Source: CAYRXM01 sp964449465 (GTDB taxonomy: Bacteria > Chloroflexota > Anaerolineae > JAFGEY01). From it: a stretch of DNA of 64,000 nucleotides. Position numbers and translations under genes: made by a program. The notes beneath the pieces are model-generated. The model made no database searches, was not told where the DNA came from, and worked only from the letters and a program-made list of their open reading frames with translations. This document shows positions 45,254 to 53,258 of the stretch, one piece after another. Location of the stretch: assembly GCA_964449465.1 (NCBI GenBank), contig CAYVBK010000028.1:1-64000 (forward strand), given 5' to 3'. Within the stretch, counting starts at the first letter, position 1; each line of letters opens with the position of its first letter.

Positions 45254-46300
45254 TTAATGCGCGTACAATTTCTTACGATACCGAACATACAGGCCATAGT
45301 CAATCGGCTGGCGCCGGGCGATGTAATCCTGGGTTTTGGGAGCCAGCCCTTGTCGCGCCGGCAAGATGTCGGTCAGCGTCCAGACCATGGCATCGCTGCC
45401 GGCCCCAGAGCCATACGAGACCATCAACACCCGGTCGCCGGGCTGCCCAATATCCAGCAAAGCGGTCAGCCCCACCAGCGAGGCCCCGGCATATGTATTG
45501 CCGATGATCGGTGCAAGCAAGCCGGGTTTGTACTGTTCGGGCGTAAAGCCCAATGTTTGCGCCACCTGGGCCGGAAAGCGCGAGTTGGGCTGATGAAACA
45601 CCGCGTATTTGAAATCGGCCGGGCGATAGCCCAGCTCGTCCATCAGCGTTTGGGCGGCCTGGGTGATGTGTTTGAAATAGGCCGGTTCGCCGGTAAAGCG
45701 GCTGCCATGGCGCGGAAAGTGCTGATAGGCCCGCCGCCAGAAATCGGGCGTGTCGGTGACGAACGAGAATGACCCTTCCAGACAGGCCAGCGATTCGGCG
45801 GCCGGGCCGATGAGATAGACGGCTCCGCCGGCAGCGGCGGTCAATTCAAGAGCATCGCCGGGCCGCCCCTGTGCCGTGTCCAAGCCGCCGGCCAGGGCAT
45901 AGCGGGCCATCCCCGACCCCACCAGGGCAATCGCCATTTGCATAGCTTCGCTGCCGGCTTTGCAGGCAAACTGGGTATCGGCGGCCAGAGCGGCCGGGGT
46001 GATCCCCAACGCCTCGGCCACAATAGTGCCGCTGGGCTTGACGGCATAGGGGTGCGACTCGCTGCCGATCCAGACGGCGCGAATCTCTTGCGGCTGAACG
46101 CCACCGCGCTGCAACGCGTTGCGTGCTGCTTCAATCGCCATCGTTGCCGTGTCCTCATCGGGGCCCGGCACGCTCTTTTCTTTGATCGGCATCCCGCCGC
46201 CCTCATCGCCCCACACCCGGCTGATCTCTTGGGCGGCAATGCGATAGCGCGGAATATAGGCACCGTATCCCACAATGCCTACCGGTCGGTCGGGTTTCAT
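45254..46300 (-). CDS. Hydroxymethylglutaryl-CoA synthase (archaeal type)
   Basis: A 348-residue HMG-CoA synthase. The N-terminal VGIVGYGAYIPRYRI, the catalytic C113 (TQFACKAGSEAM) and the later FHQPNSRFP and GNTYAGAS segments match the archaeal class. It condenses acetyl-CoA with acetoacetyl-CoA. ATG 46300 shares one base with the reductase stop (TGATG). The operon order reductase-synthase-thiolase-DUF35 puts all early mevalonate enzymes together. Confidence 0.92.
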   Translation of the reverse strand: MKPDRPVGIVGYGAYIPRYRIAAQEISRVWGDEGGGMPIKEKSVPGPDEDTATMAIEAARNALQRGGVQPQEIRAVWIGSESHPYAVKPSGTIVAEALGITPAALAADTQFACKAGSEAMQMAIALVGSGMARYALAGGLDTAQGRPGDALELTAAAGGAVYLIGPAAESLACLEGSFSFVTDTPDFWRRAYQHFPRHGSRFTGEPAYFKHITQAAQTLMDELGYRPADFKYAVFHQPNSRFPAQVAQTLGFTPEQYKPGLLAPIIGNTYAGASLVGLTALLDIGQPGDRVLMVSYGSGAGSDAMVWTLTDILPARQGLAPKTQDYIARRQPIDYGLYVRYRKKLYAH

Positions 46301-47607
46301 CACCTGTCCTGCTGACACGTCTCCACTCCTGTCTTGTTCCACTCGGCCAGAATGGCCTGCGCTCGATCCAGGCGCACCACCTTTTCCTGCGCCATCTGCC
46401 GCGCCACGGCATCAATCTGCTCACCCACCGCGCCGGCGGCAATGGCCACCTGGCGGGCGTGCAATTGCATGTGTCCGCGCTGAATGCCCTCTGTGGCCAG
46501 AGCGCGGATGGCGGCCAGGTTTTGCGCCAGCCCCACCGACACGATCACCTCGGCCAGCTCGCGCGCCGATTGTACCCGCAAAATCTTGAGTGCGGCGCGC
46601 GCCGTCGGGTGCACGCGGGTAGCTCCACCGACAATGCCCACTGCCAGAGGCATCTCGAGCGTGCCGACCAGATTGCCCTGGGCGTCCTTTTCCCAATGCG
46701 ACAGCGAAGTATAGCGTCCGCTGCGCGCGGCATAGGCATGCGCCCCGGCCTCGATGGCCCGCCAGTCGTTGCCGGTGGCCAGCACCACCGCATCCACGCC
46801 GTTCATAATGCCCTTGTTGTGCGTGGCCGCCCGGTATGGCGAAGCCACGGCAAAGGCATAGGCCTCCAAAATGCGCTGCACCACCACCTCGCCAGAAAAT
46901 TCGTCCAGAGCCAGAGCCTCGGCCGGCACCACACAGCGCGCTCGCGCCAAGCGACGGTCGGCCAGGTTGGACAGGATGCGCAAATTGGCCCGCCCGCCGG
47001 CAATCTCGGCCAGCCGCCCCGACAGCGCCTCGGCCGCCGTGTTGACAGTGTTGGCGCCCATGGCGTCCAGGCAGTCATAGATCAGGTGGATCACCAGCAT
47101 CGGACCCATTGGCGAATCCAACACCTGCACGTCCAGGTCTCTGGCCCCGCCGCCCAGCCCGACAATCACCGGATCGCTCTGGTTGGCCTGCGCCAACAGT
47201 TCGGCCTTGCGTGCCAGCACCTCAAAGCGCGCCGACCAGGGATCGGCCACATCCAAAATCTGAATCTGGGCGATCATCTCGGCGGCAGTGGTGTGCGCCG
47301 AAAACCCACCACCGGCGCGAGCCAGCCGGGCGGCATAGCTGGCCCCGGCCACCACCGACGGCTCTTCGATAGCCATCGGCACCACATAATCTCGACCGTT
47401 GATCAAAAAATTGACCGCCAGCCCCAAAGGCAGATTGTGCGTGCCGATCACGTTCTCGATCATGTGATCGGCCTGCGCCGCATCCAGACCGGCTTCGGCC
47501 CAGGCGGCGACCTGCTGCTCATCCAGCCCGGCCCACTGAGCCGCTCTTTGAGACCGCTGCTCAAGAGTCAGGCGGTAAAAACCCGACCATGTTGATGTAT
47601 TTTCCAT
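46300..47607 (-). CDS. mvaA: HMG-CoA reductase, class II
   Basis: A 435-residue HMG-CoA reductase. Motifs include MIENVIG (E51), DAMGANTVN (181-189), THNKGIMNG and the C-terminal GHMQLHAR (catalytic His). The lack of a membrane anchor and the ENVIG form mark the class II enzyme, which often prefers NADH. It forms mevalonate for isoprenoids. First gene of the five-gene operon; its leader holds a terminator-like hairpin (47623-47649). Confidence 0.93.
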   Translation of the reverse strand: MENTSTWSGFYRLTLEQRSQRAAQWAGLDEQQVAAWAEAGLDAAQADHMIENVIGTHNLPLGLAVNFLINGRDYVVPMAIEEPSVVAGASYAARLARAGGGFSAHTTAAEMIAQIQILDVADPWSARFEVLARKAELLAQANQSDPVIVGLGGGARDLDVQVLDSPMGPMLVIHLIYDCLDAMGANTVNTAAEALSGRLAEIAGGRANLRILSNLADRRLARARCVVPAEALALDEFSGEVVVQRILEAYAFAVASPYRAATHNKGIMNGVDAVVLATGNDWRAIEAGAHAYAARSGRYTSLSHWEKDAQGNLVGTLEMPLAVGIVGGATRVHPTARAALKILRVQSARELAEVIVSVGLAQNLAAIRALATEGIQRGHMQLHARQVAIAAGAVGEQIDAVARQMAQEKVVRLDRAQAILAEWNKTGVETCQQDR

Positions 47608-47622
47608 CCCACCCTCTCTGAT

Positions 47623-47649
47623 AAAAAATAAGCCCCTCGCTCAGGGGCT
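47623..47649 (-). terminator. Terminator-like hairpin just upstream of mvaA
   Basis: On the minus strand AGCCCCT-GAGCG-AGGGGCT is followed by TATTTTTTATC, and the mvaA ATG lies about 16 nt beyond the T-run. If transcription starts at the extended -10 element upstream, this is a leader attenuator; otherwise it would block transcripts entering from the right. Confidence 0.75.
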
Positions 47650-47662
47650 ATTTGATGGTCAC

Positions 47663-47671
47663 AGTATACCA
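47663..47671 (-). promoter_or_regulatory. Extended -10 promoter element upstream of mvaA
   Basis: TGGTATACT (minus strand 47671-47663) is a TGn-extended -10. A TTGACA lies only 12 nt upstream of TATACT, too close to act as its -35. The predicted start (~47656) falls just before the hairpin. Confidence 0.4.
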
Positions 47672-48010
47672 CGTTCGTTCTGTCAAAAGCTATCAAGAAA
47701 AAATAAGGCGTTACACTCACCGGTGAGTTGGGCATGGCCTATGCCTTCCCTTCGATAAACTCAGGGCAGGCCGCGTCCGTGCGACGGCCCTCTGCCATAA
47801 CAAGTGAGACAACCGATCTGTCGAAAATCGAGTATAGTGAGGCGGTGCGTACGGGGCCGAACAGGTGAGAAAAAGAATGAATTTGCGCGTCATGGGATAA
47901 ATATGCTACAATAGGCCATATTCGCGTAAAGGGAAAATGCCCCGGCAATCGCACCTGCAATCAAGGCCCGCCCGCTAAATTCCCGAGTTTCACCGGTTTG
48001 GAGCGGCAGG
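47672..48010. other. Intergenic region with palindrome and a plus-strand promoter
   Basis: It contains a perfect 14-bp palindrome ACTCACCGGTGAGT (47715-47728), a short dispersed-repeat sequence CCTTCGATAAACTCAGGGCAG (about 47752), and a putative promoter TTGCGC (47883-47888), 18 nt, TACAAT (47907-47912) for the gene at 48011. No gene is recognised. Confidence 0.5.
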
Positions 48011-48445
48011 ATGCACCAGACAAATGAGATGTCCATTTCCCCCGACACCATCCTCACCGGACCTTTCTGGACCGGGCCCGTCTGCGTGATCCGCGTCGAT
48101 CCGGTCGGCGCAATCCGGGTCAAGATCGAAGCGGTCAGCACCGATGGGCAGAACAGGCTGACCAGCCTGGTGCTCAAACGCAGCGACCTGGCCCAGATAC
48201 GGGCCGTCAGCACTGCCCGGCCGGCCGGCCTTGACGGCGACCCGTCCGGCTTTTGCCTGGCCCGCCTGGAAGAGATCACCCTGGCCGGGCTGGCCACGCG
48301 CTATGTCGACCTGAGCCACCTGCGCGCCGATCAGCGGCGCTCGGCGGAAGCGCGGCTGGTGCACGCCTACATCCGCTCCTTTTTCGAGTCGGCGCTGGAG
48401 CGGCTGGGCGGTCAAAGATGTGCACGAGCTGAACCTGGACTATGA
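48011..48445 (+). pseudogene. Broken helicase-type/DUF3883 protein, upstream part
   Basis: A 144-codon frame whose C-terminal end (HLRADQRRSAEARLVHAYIR, then FFESALERLGG) reads like the segment before DUF3883 in larger helicase-like proteins. The next frame continues directly with WAVKDVHELNLDYDL. The two frames meet at about 48405-48418, where an 8-base loss between direct GGCTGGGC copies would explain the shift. ATG 48011 has GGAG seven nt upstream. No helicase motor motifs are present, so even the joined gene is only a remnant. Confidence 0.6.
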
Positions 48446-48752
48446 CCTGCACGCTACGGGGCCGGACGGCAAGGTGCGTTACATCGAGGTCAAGGGCCGC
48501 GCCGGGGTGGGCACGGTGGAACTGAGCGAGAACGAATGGCTCAAGGCCGAGCAGTTGGGCGATGAGTATTGGCTGTACATCGTGACCAACGCGATCCGGT
48601 TGCCGGGGTTGTACATGCTGCAAAACCCGCGCGTCCGGCTGGCTCCGGAAGCGGTGATCGAGCGGGTGCGCTACCAGGTGTCCGGATCGAGCTGGCAGGC
48701 GGTGGCCGAATCAGCCGCTCATTACGAAATTGCCAGTTCCGGCGGGGTCTGA
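48420..48752 (+). pseudogene. DUF3883 domain, downstream part of frameshifted gene
   Basis: A 110-codon frame holding a nearly complete DUF3883 domain: DYDLHATGPDGKVRYIEVKG, then VELSENEWLKAEQLGDEYWL. The YIEVKG (E-x-K) pattern is that of a PD-(D/E)xK-like nuclease fold, common at the C-terminus of defence helicases. An independent start at GTG 48420 lacks a clear ribosome-binding site, so a frameshift is favoured over a separate gene. The stop lies inside a palindromic repeat. Confidence 0.65.
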
Positions 48753-48764
48753 GACCCCGCCGGA
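48738..48764. repeat. Palindromic repeat (REP-like), copy 1
   Basis: 13-bp arms around a central G, core GGCGGGGTCT/AGACCCCGCC, between the DUF3883 stop and the small gene at 48801. A second copy lies at 49684-49708, upstream of the truncated duplicate of that gene. Confidence 0.85.
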
Positions 48765-48800
48765 GCTTCAGACCCCGCTGGAACAAAAAGGATATACGCG

Positions 48801-49070
48801 ATGGAAATGGAACATCTTGATCCGGAGGCGTCGCCTCTTGCAGAGGCGGAGGCGCTGCGCCTGCGCCTGGGCGCGCTGGACCGGCGGCAAATTGCGGCCT
48901 GGCGGGCTATGACGCCGGCGCGCCGGCTGGAAATTGCCTTTCAGGCTTACCAGTTCGCGCTCGACGCGGTGCGCCTGACCGAAACCCGCCGCTACCCCGA
49001 CTTGCTGCCCGAAGAACTGGCCTGGCGGGTGACGCGGCGCATACAAGGAAATTCCAGGTTGGGGAGATGA
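48801..49070 (+). CDS. Small protein paired with a nucleotidyltransferase (putative antitoxin)
   Basis: An 89-residue charged, helical protein; the core WRAMTPARRLEIAFQAYQFA resembles small proteins coded just before AbiEii-like nucleotidyltransferases. It is followed after 3 nt by such a gene, so a toxin-antitoxin-like pairing is plausible. There is a weak AAAAAGGA before the ATG. A truncated copy of this gene lies at 49728. Function not proven. Confidence 0.55.
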   Translation: MEMEHLDPEASPLAEAEALRLRLGALDRRQIAAWRAMTPARRLEIAFQAYQFALDAVRLTETRRYPDLLPEELAWRVTRRIQGNSRLGR

Positions 49071-49073
49071 GCG

Positions 49074-49670
49074 ATGGAAGTGGTACGTGATTACGAGTTG
49101 AGCGCGTTTTTTACGTATGTAGTCAAAGTTTTAGAGTCGTTAAATATTCCCTATATGGTGGTCGGCGGATTCGCAGCCATCTTTTATGGCGAACCGCGCC
49201 TGACGATTGACGTGGACATTGTCGTGGATATGAAACCCAGGCATATTCCTCCGTTTGTCGCTGCTTTTCCGATCCCGGATTATTACGTCAGTGAAGAGGG
49301 CATTCGCGACTCGTTGGAAAGGTGCTATCCTTTCAACGTCATCCAGCCGACGACAGGAGCCAAAGTGGACCTGGTGCCACTGCCCCGCGATCCGTTCACC
49401 CGCGCGGCGTTCGAGCGCCGCCAGCAGATGGCCTATGACGCGGCAGGTCACACGGCCAGTTTTATCGGCCCCGAAGACATGGTGCTGGCCAAGCTGCTGG
49501 CGCACCGGCAGACCGGCTCGGACAAGCACCTGCGCGACGCGCGTGGGGTGGTGATCACCCAGTGGGATACGTTGGACATGGATGAGATCCGCCGCCGGGC
49601 CCGGCCTGTCGGGGTATTGGCACAGTTTGACCAGGTGGTCAATGCCGCGCGGCGGGAATTAGAGGAATAG
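49074..49670 (+). CDS. Nucleotidyltransferase-fold protein (AbiEii/DUF6036-like)
   Basis: A 198-residue protein with a minimal nucleotidyltransferase core: YMVVGGFAAIFYGEPRLTID, with GG31-32 and D46-x-D48 as the metal-binding acids. Members include AbiEii-type toxins and other small substrate-adding enzymes. Downstream DMVLAKLLAHR continues the usual fold. It pairs with the 89-residue gene 3 nt upstream. Toxin activity is inferred from family and context only. Confidence 0.7.
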   Translation: MEVVRDYELSAFFTYVVKVLESLNIPYMVVGGFAAIFYGEPRLTIDVDIVVDMKPRHIPPFVAAFPIPDYYVSEEGIRDSLERCYPFNVIQPTTGAKVDLVPLPRDPFTRAAFERRQQMAYDAAGHTASFIGPEDMVLAKLLAHRQTGSDKHLRDARGVVITQWDTLDMDEIRRRARPVGVLAQFDQVVNAARRELEE

Positions 49671-49683
49671 AGATCGTTGTGTT

Positions 49684-49708
49684 CTGGCGGGGTCTGAGAC
49701 CCCGCCGG
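49684..49708. repeat. Palindromic repeat (REP-like), copy 2
   Basis: Core GGCGGGGTCT/AGACCCCGCC around a central G, as in copy 1 at 48738. It precedes the truncated small gene with the same spacing pattern, suggesting palindrome and gene were duplicated together. Confidence 0.8.
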
Positions 49709-49727
49709 AGCAAGAAGGATTTGCATG

Positions 49728-49898
49728 ATGGAAATGGAACATCTTGATCCGGAGGCGTCGCCTCTTGCAGAGGCGCTGCGGCAGCGACTGGGTGCGTTGA
49801 ACCGGCGGCAAATTTCGGCCTGGCGGGCTATGACGCCGGCGCGCCGGCTGGAAATTGCCCTTTGCTTTTTTGAAATCTGTCAGGTCTTAAAGACCTGA
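49728..49898 (+). pseudogene. Truncated duplicate of the 89-residue small gene
   Basis: The first ~138 nt match 48801-48945 almost exactly apart from a 6-nt deletion and scattered substitutions. The frame then diverges after RRLEIAL and runs 14 more codons into a palindrome to a stop (56 codons). The nucleotidyltransferase partner is missing, so this is a decayed second copy. Confidence 0.8.
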
Positions 49899-49905
49899 CA
49901 GATTT
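49873..49905. repeat. Perfect 33-bp palindrome, possible bidirectional terminator
   Basis: 16-bp arms AAATCTGTCAGGTCTT/AAGACCTGACAGATTT around one central A. It lies 8 nt from the stop of the minus-strand gene ending at 49913. It resembles dispersed GACCTGACAG palindromes; there is no long U-tract beyond the arms. Confidence 0.75.
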
Positions 49906-49912
49906 GCTGTGT

Positions 49913-52360
49913 TTACGGTCTGTTGCGCAGTACGATAGGCAAGTAGACAAGATAACTTTCATCCACTGCCAGCCAATACCCCGACCACAATCGATAGCTG
50001 GCGCTGCTTGATCGCCCGATCATGGACGATTGGCTGAGCGTGCCCAGCAAGCGATAGTTGACTGACTGCCCATTGGTGCCTATCGCGCCCCAGGTGCTGC
50101 GCGCCAGCCGGTAGCCAGCCGAGGCCGGGCGGGCGGGATAGATGTTCAGCGCGATGGCGTCCTGGTAGATCGGTGAGATGTTGCCGGCGCGATCCCGGAT
50201 CTCGATCTCGACGGTGTGTGTCTGCCCGGTGACGGCAGGAAGCTGCCACGGTGTGCGAGCGGAAAACGGCAGCCAGTCCGTCCACGACCCGCCGGCGTCG
50301 CGCATGCGCATCTGATAGACGCCGCTATGAGCGTCAGAGGCCGTGGCATTGACGTAGACCAGCGATGTGTGCGAGGTGGAGGCGTTGTTGTTGAGGGCCA
50401 ATGAGCCGGTGGGAGCGGCGGCATCAATCTTGATGCTGCTTGTCTTCTCTGCTTCCCAGTTGCCAGCGTTGTCTTGAGAACGATAACCGACGGTATGCAC
50501 CCCATCTCCGGCAACAGGGAATGGTCCACCGTAGGTCTGCCACTCACCGCCGTCGATGCGGTATTGGGTCAGCTTGACCCCGCTGCCGCCGCTGTTGTCG
50601 GTGGCGGAGAGGGTAATTTGGACATTGGAGCGGTACCAGCCGTCCTCGCCGGCAATGCCGGAGAAAGAGGCCGAGGTGGTGGGCGGCGTGGGATCGATGA
50701 TTGACACAATGCCATCCAATACATCGCAGTCAATGTTGAATGTGACGCCGCCCCAGGTCTCGTCGTGACCGCCGGCGTACTGGCGAATGCGCTGGTGATT
50801 GGACCACAATCCATCCGAAATGCCATAAGCCCCCCACACGGTTGCGTCGGGATTGTATGCGCTGTAAATCCAGTGCGCCGGCCAGATCGCATCGGGCACG
50901 TTAGGAATGGCGGAAAACGCGGCGATCGCCGGGCCATATCCATAGACGCCAGACTGATTGCCTCGCTCTCGCAGCCGCGCCGTCCATCCAGAGATAAAAG
51001 ACTTGGCCGCGTTATGGCATACTGAATCTCCTGTATTGTAAACTTCTAAATCATAGTAAATAATGGTGCCCGACTTGTCCGGCAAGGCCAGGCCCAGATT
51101 GTAGGCCGCTTCGATGGCCGCATCGGCATTGCTGACACCTTGATTGTAGGCCGTGGCAGAATCGTTGCTGATCCGGCTGCCGCTGCACAGCGATTGGCAG
51201 TTTGACTGCGGCCCAACCCAGGTGGGAATAAACCGCCAGCCCTGCTGCGTGAGGGATGAAATCAGGGATGCGTTGAGCGCCGAATTGCCGCAAGCGCGAC
51301 ACGAACCGCCGATGTACAGATTGACGGCGCGGTAGGGGCTGTGATCCATCCAGGTTTGCAATTGCCCGGCCGTGGCGATTTCGCACTTGTCAAAGCCCTG
51401 CCCGATCATCGTCTGGGTCAGGCTGCCGATCCCCTGCCCGCCCACGCCCTCTTGAGCGAGAAATTGGTTGGCAACGGTAAATCGGTTCGTGATCGCCTGT
51501 CCGACTTGGGGCAGTGTGAGCGGAACCCAGGTGACGCCGCCGTCTTGCGTGGCGAGCAAGCGTGTTTCAGTGCTGCACTCGATGGCTGCGCCTGTTGCGT
51601 CACAGTTTCCCTGGTCACCCCTGGCCCAGCCGATGTCCGGTGTGACCATATCCTGTTTTGAAACGCCTTCTGCGAGATTGTTATCCGCCTCAGTGACCTC
51701 TTGTGCCTGACGCTGCCAGGTTTCGCCGCCATCGGTGGTGCGATGCAGCTCATCGCCGGCCGGGCCGCCGGCGACCCACCCCTCCCGCGCGCTGGTAAAC
51801 TGAACCGGCTCGCCGATGGGGATGCTCAACTGCATCCAGGTCTGGCCGCCGTCAACGGTGCGGAACAGCACCCCGGCGCTGAACTGGCTGCCGGTGGCCT
51901 GCTTGAAAACCAGCCAGCCTGTTTGCGCATCGATCCAGTGCGTATAAACGGCGCTGATGGGCACATTTAATGTATCAAAGGGTAAATTTAGAGGGATCGA
52001 CTGCCAACTTGAACCGGCATCTTGCGTGTGTGACAGGATAAACGACGCTTTATCCACTTGCCCCGCGCTCGATGAAACCACCCAACCTTGATTGGACGTG
52101 GTGAAAAACACGGCGCAGATGGTTGCACGATCGGGCGCTAGAGGGGTAATGTCTTGCCAGGTCTGCCCGCCGGTGACGGTAATGTAAAGACGCGATCCCA
52201 GCCACAGCCAGCCTTCTTGAGTTAAAAGGAGATCAAAGCCGTTCAATTTTTCACTGGTTGTTGGGTGAATCTGACCTGCCCAAGTCAGACGGGACGAACC
52301 GGCCCCGCCAGCGAGGAGGAGCAACGTCAAGAGGATGGTATAGAAACGATGTGATTTCAT
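49913..52360 (-). CDS. Secreted Ycf48-like / DUF1906 / Ig-like protein with YLPIVLR tail
   Basis: An 815-residue exported protein. The signal peptide is at residues 1-28. Residues ~35-315 show BNR/Ycf48-like repeats (GGQTWQDI, GGETWQRQ, GGVTWVPL). Residues ~317-555 are a DUF1906 Rv2525c-like glycosidase-fold domain (MIGQGFDKCEIATAG, then IIYYDLEVYN). Two Ig/OmpL47-like modules follow (TQYRIDGGEWQTY, DRAGNISPIY). The C-terminus is LVYLPIVLRNRP. A truncated paralogous tail lies at 54876-55232. The GH25-like barrel suggests cell-wall or glycan binding; activity is unknown. Confidence 0.75.
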   Translation of the reverse strand: MKSHRFYTILLTLLLLAGGAGSSRLTWAGQIHPTTSEKLNGFDLLLTQEGWLWLGSRLYITVTGGQTWQDITPLAPDRATICAVFFTTSNQGWVVSSSAGQVDKASFILSHTQDAGSSWQSIPLNLPFDTLNVPISAVYTHWIDAQTGWLVFKQATGSQFSAGVLFRTVDGGQTWMQLSIPIGEPVQFTSAREGWVAGGPAGDELHRTTDGGETWQRQAQEVTEADNNLAEGVSKQDMVTPDIGWARGDQGNCDATGAAIECSTETRLLATQDGGVTWVPLTLPQVGQAITNRFTVANQFLAQEGVGGQGIGSLTQTMIGQGFDKCEIATAGQLQTWMDHSPYRAVNLYIGGSCRACGNSALNASLISSLTQQGWRFIPTWVGPQSNCQSLCSGSRISNDSATAYNQGVSNADAAIEAAYNLGLALPDKSGTIIYYDLEVYNTGDSVCHNAAKSFISGWTARLRERGNQSGVYGYGPAIAAFSAIPNVPDAIWPAHWIYSAYNPDATVWGAYGISDGLWSNHQRIRQYAGGHDETWGGVTFNIDCDVLDGIVSIIDPTPPTTSASFSGIAGEDGWYRSNVQITLSATDNSGGSGVKLTQYRIDGGEWQTYGGPFPVAGDGVHTVGYRSQDNAGNWEAEKTSSIKIDAAAPTGSLALNNNASTSHTSLVYVNATASDAHSGVYQMRMRDAGGSWTDWLPFSARTPWQLPAVTGQTHTVEIEIRDRAGNISPIYQDAIALNIYPARPASAGYRLARSTWGAIGTNGQSVNYRLLGTLSQSSMIGRSSSASYRLWSGYWLAVDESYLVYLPIVLRNRP

Positions 52361-52390
52361 AGTCCTTCTCCGATATGACCGGCCAGGTCG

Positions 52391-52419
52391 TTGCCGCGCC
52401 GGGAAACGTGTGCTATAAT
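52391..52419 (+). promoter_or_regulatory. Promoter of the PIN toxin-antitoxin operon
   Basis: TTGCCG (52391-52396), 17-nt spacer, consensus TATAAT (52414-52419), about 70 nt before the antitoxin ATG. Confidence 0.7.
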
Positions 52420-52492
52420 GAGATCAATTCAGATTTGTGGTCAAAAAGCGGCAAAAACAGAGTTGACAGATTTTTTATATGGAGAGTGTAAT

Positions 52493-52708
52493 ATGCAAGC
52501 ATACGCTTTCGAGCTCGTGGTGAAAAAAAAGGGAACGCTCACGCTAGAAAATTTACCCTTGGACGTTGGCGAAAAAATAGATGTCATCATCATTCCCCGC
52601 CCCAATCGCCAGCAAGATGAAAAACGATATCCTTTTTGGGGAAAGCCAATCACCTACCTCAATCCAACTGAGCCGGTATCCGAGACAGATTGGGAGGTAT
52701 TACAATGA
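52493..52708 (+). CDS. Putative antitoxin of a PIN-domain pair
   Basis: A 71-residue protein beginning MQAYAFELVVKKKGTLTLEN, an AbrB-like or beta-rich N-terminus, with an acidic C-terminus. ATG 52493 follows GGAGAG; upstream codons of the longer ORF are intergenic. The stop overlaps the PIN-domain gene as ATGA, the classic antitoxin-first VapBC layout. It matches no antitoxin family with certainty. Confidence 0.65.
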   Translation: MQAYAFELVVKKKGTLTLENLPLDVGEKIDVIIIPRPNRQQDEKRYPFWGKPITYLNPTEPVSETDWEVLQ

Positions 52709-53097
52709 TCGTGTTGGATACCCATATTTGGGTATGGTGGGTTCACAATAATGCTCAATTAACCGACAAACATCTAGAAACTATTCAAAGCTATGAGGAT
52801 GATGGATTAGGTGTGAGCATCATATCTTGCTGGGAAGTCGCCAAATTAGTCGAGCTAAACAGGCTGACGCTTCATTGCCCCATTGATGAATGGCTGGAAA
52901 CAGCGCTCCATTACCCAGGCGTACAATTACTTGCACTCACACCGGAAATCATTATCGAATCAACGCGGCTCCCAGGCAAATTCCACCGTGATCCAGCCGA
53001 TCAAATCATCGTTGCCACAGCGCGTGTCTATGATTGCCCACTGTTGACGGTGGATAGTAAAATCCTCCAATATCCTCACACAAAATTATTGAAATGA
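52705..53097 (+). CDS. PIN-domain ribonuclease toxin (VapC-like)
   Basis: A 130-residue PIN-domain protein, the normal VapC length. Acidic residues for Mg-dependent RNA cleavage are D5 (VLDTHIWVWW), E44 (CWEVAKL), D96/D99 (HRDPADQIIVATA) and D117 (LTVDSKIL). ATG 52705 overlaps the antitoxin stop and has GGGAGG upstream. The RNA target is unknown. AT-richer than neighbouring genes, in keeping with horizontal gain. Confidence 0.87.
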   Translation: MIVLDTHIWVWWVHNNAQLTDKHLETIQSYEDDGLGVSIISCWEVAKLVELNRLTLHCPIDEWLETALHYPGVQLLALTPEIIIESTRLPGKFHRDPADQIIVATARVYDCPLLTVDSKILQYPHTKLLK

Positions 53098-53258
53098 ACC
53101 GCCTCTCACTGCGCCACCGCCGACACCCACCTGGAGCGAGTGGAATGGCTGCGCATCTGGCGGCCGGCGGCTCAATAGCTTCTCCGAATATCCCCCTTGT
53201 TGAAATCTCGGCCAGAAAACAATCTTGATCAGCCTGCCAGACCGTGTGAATTGGCACT

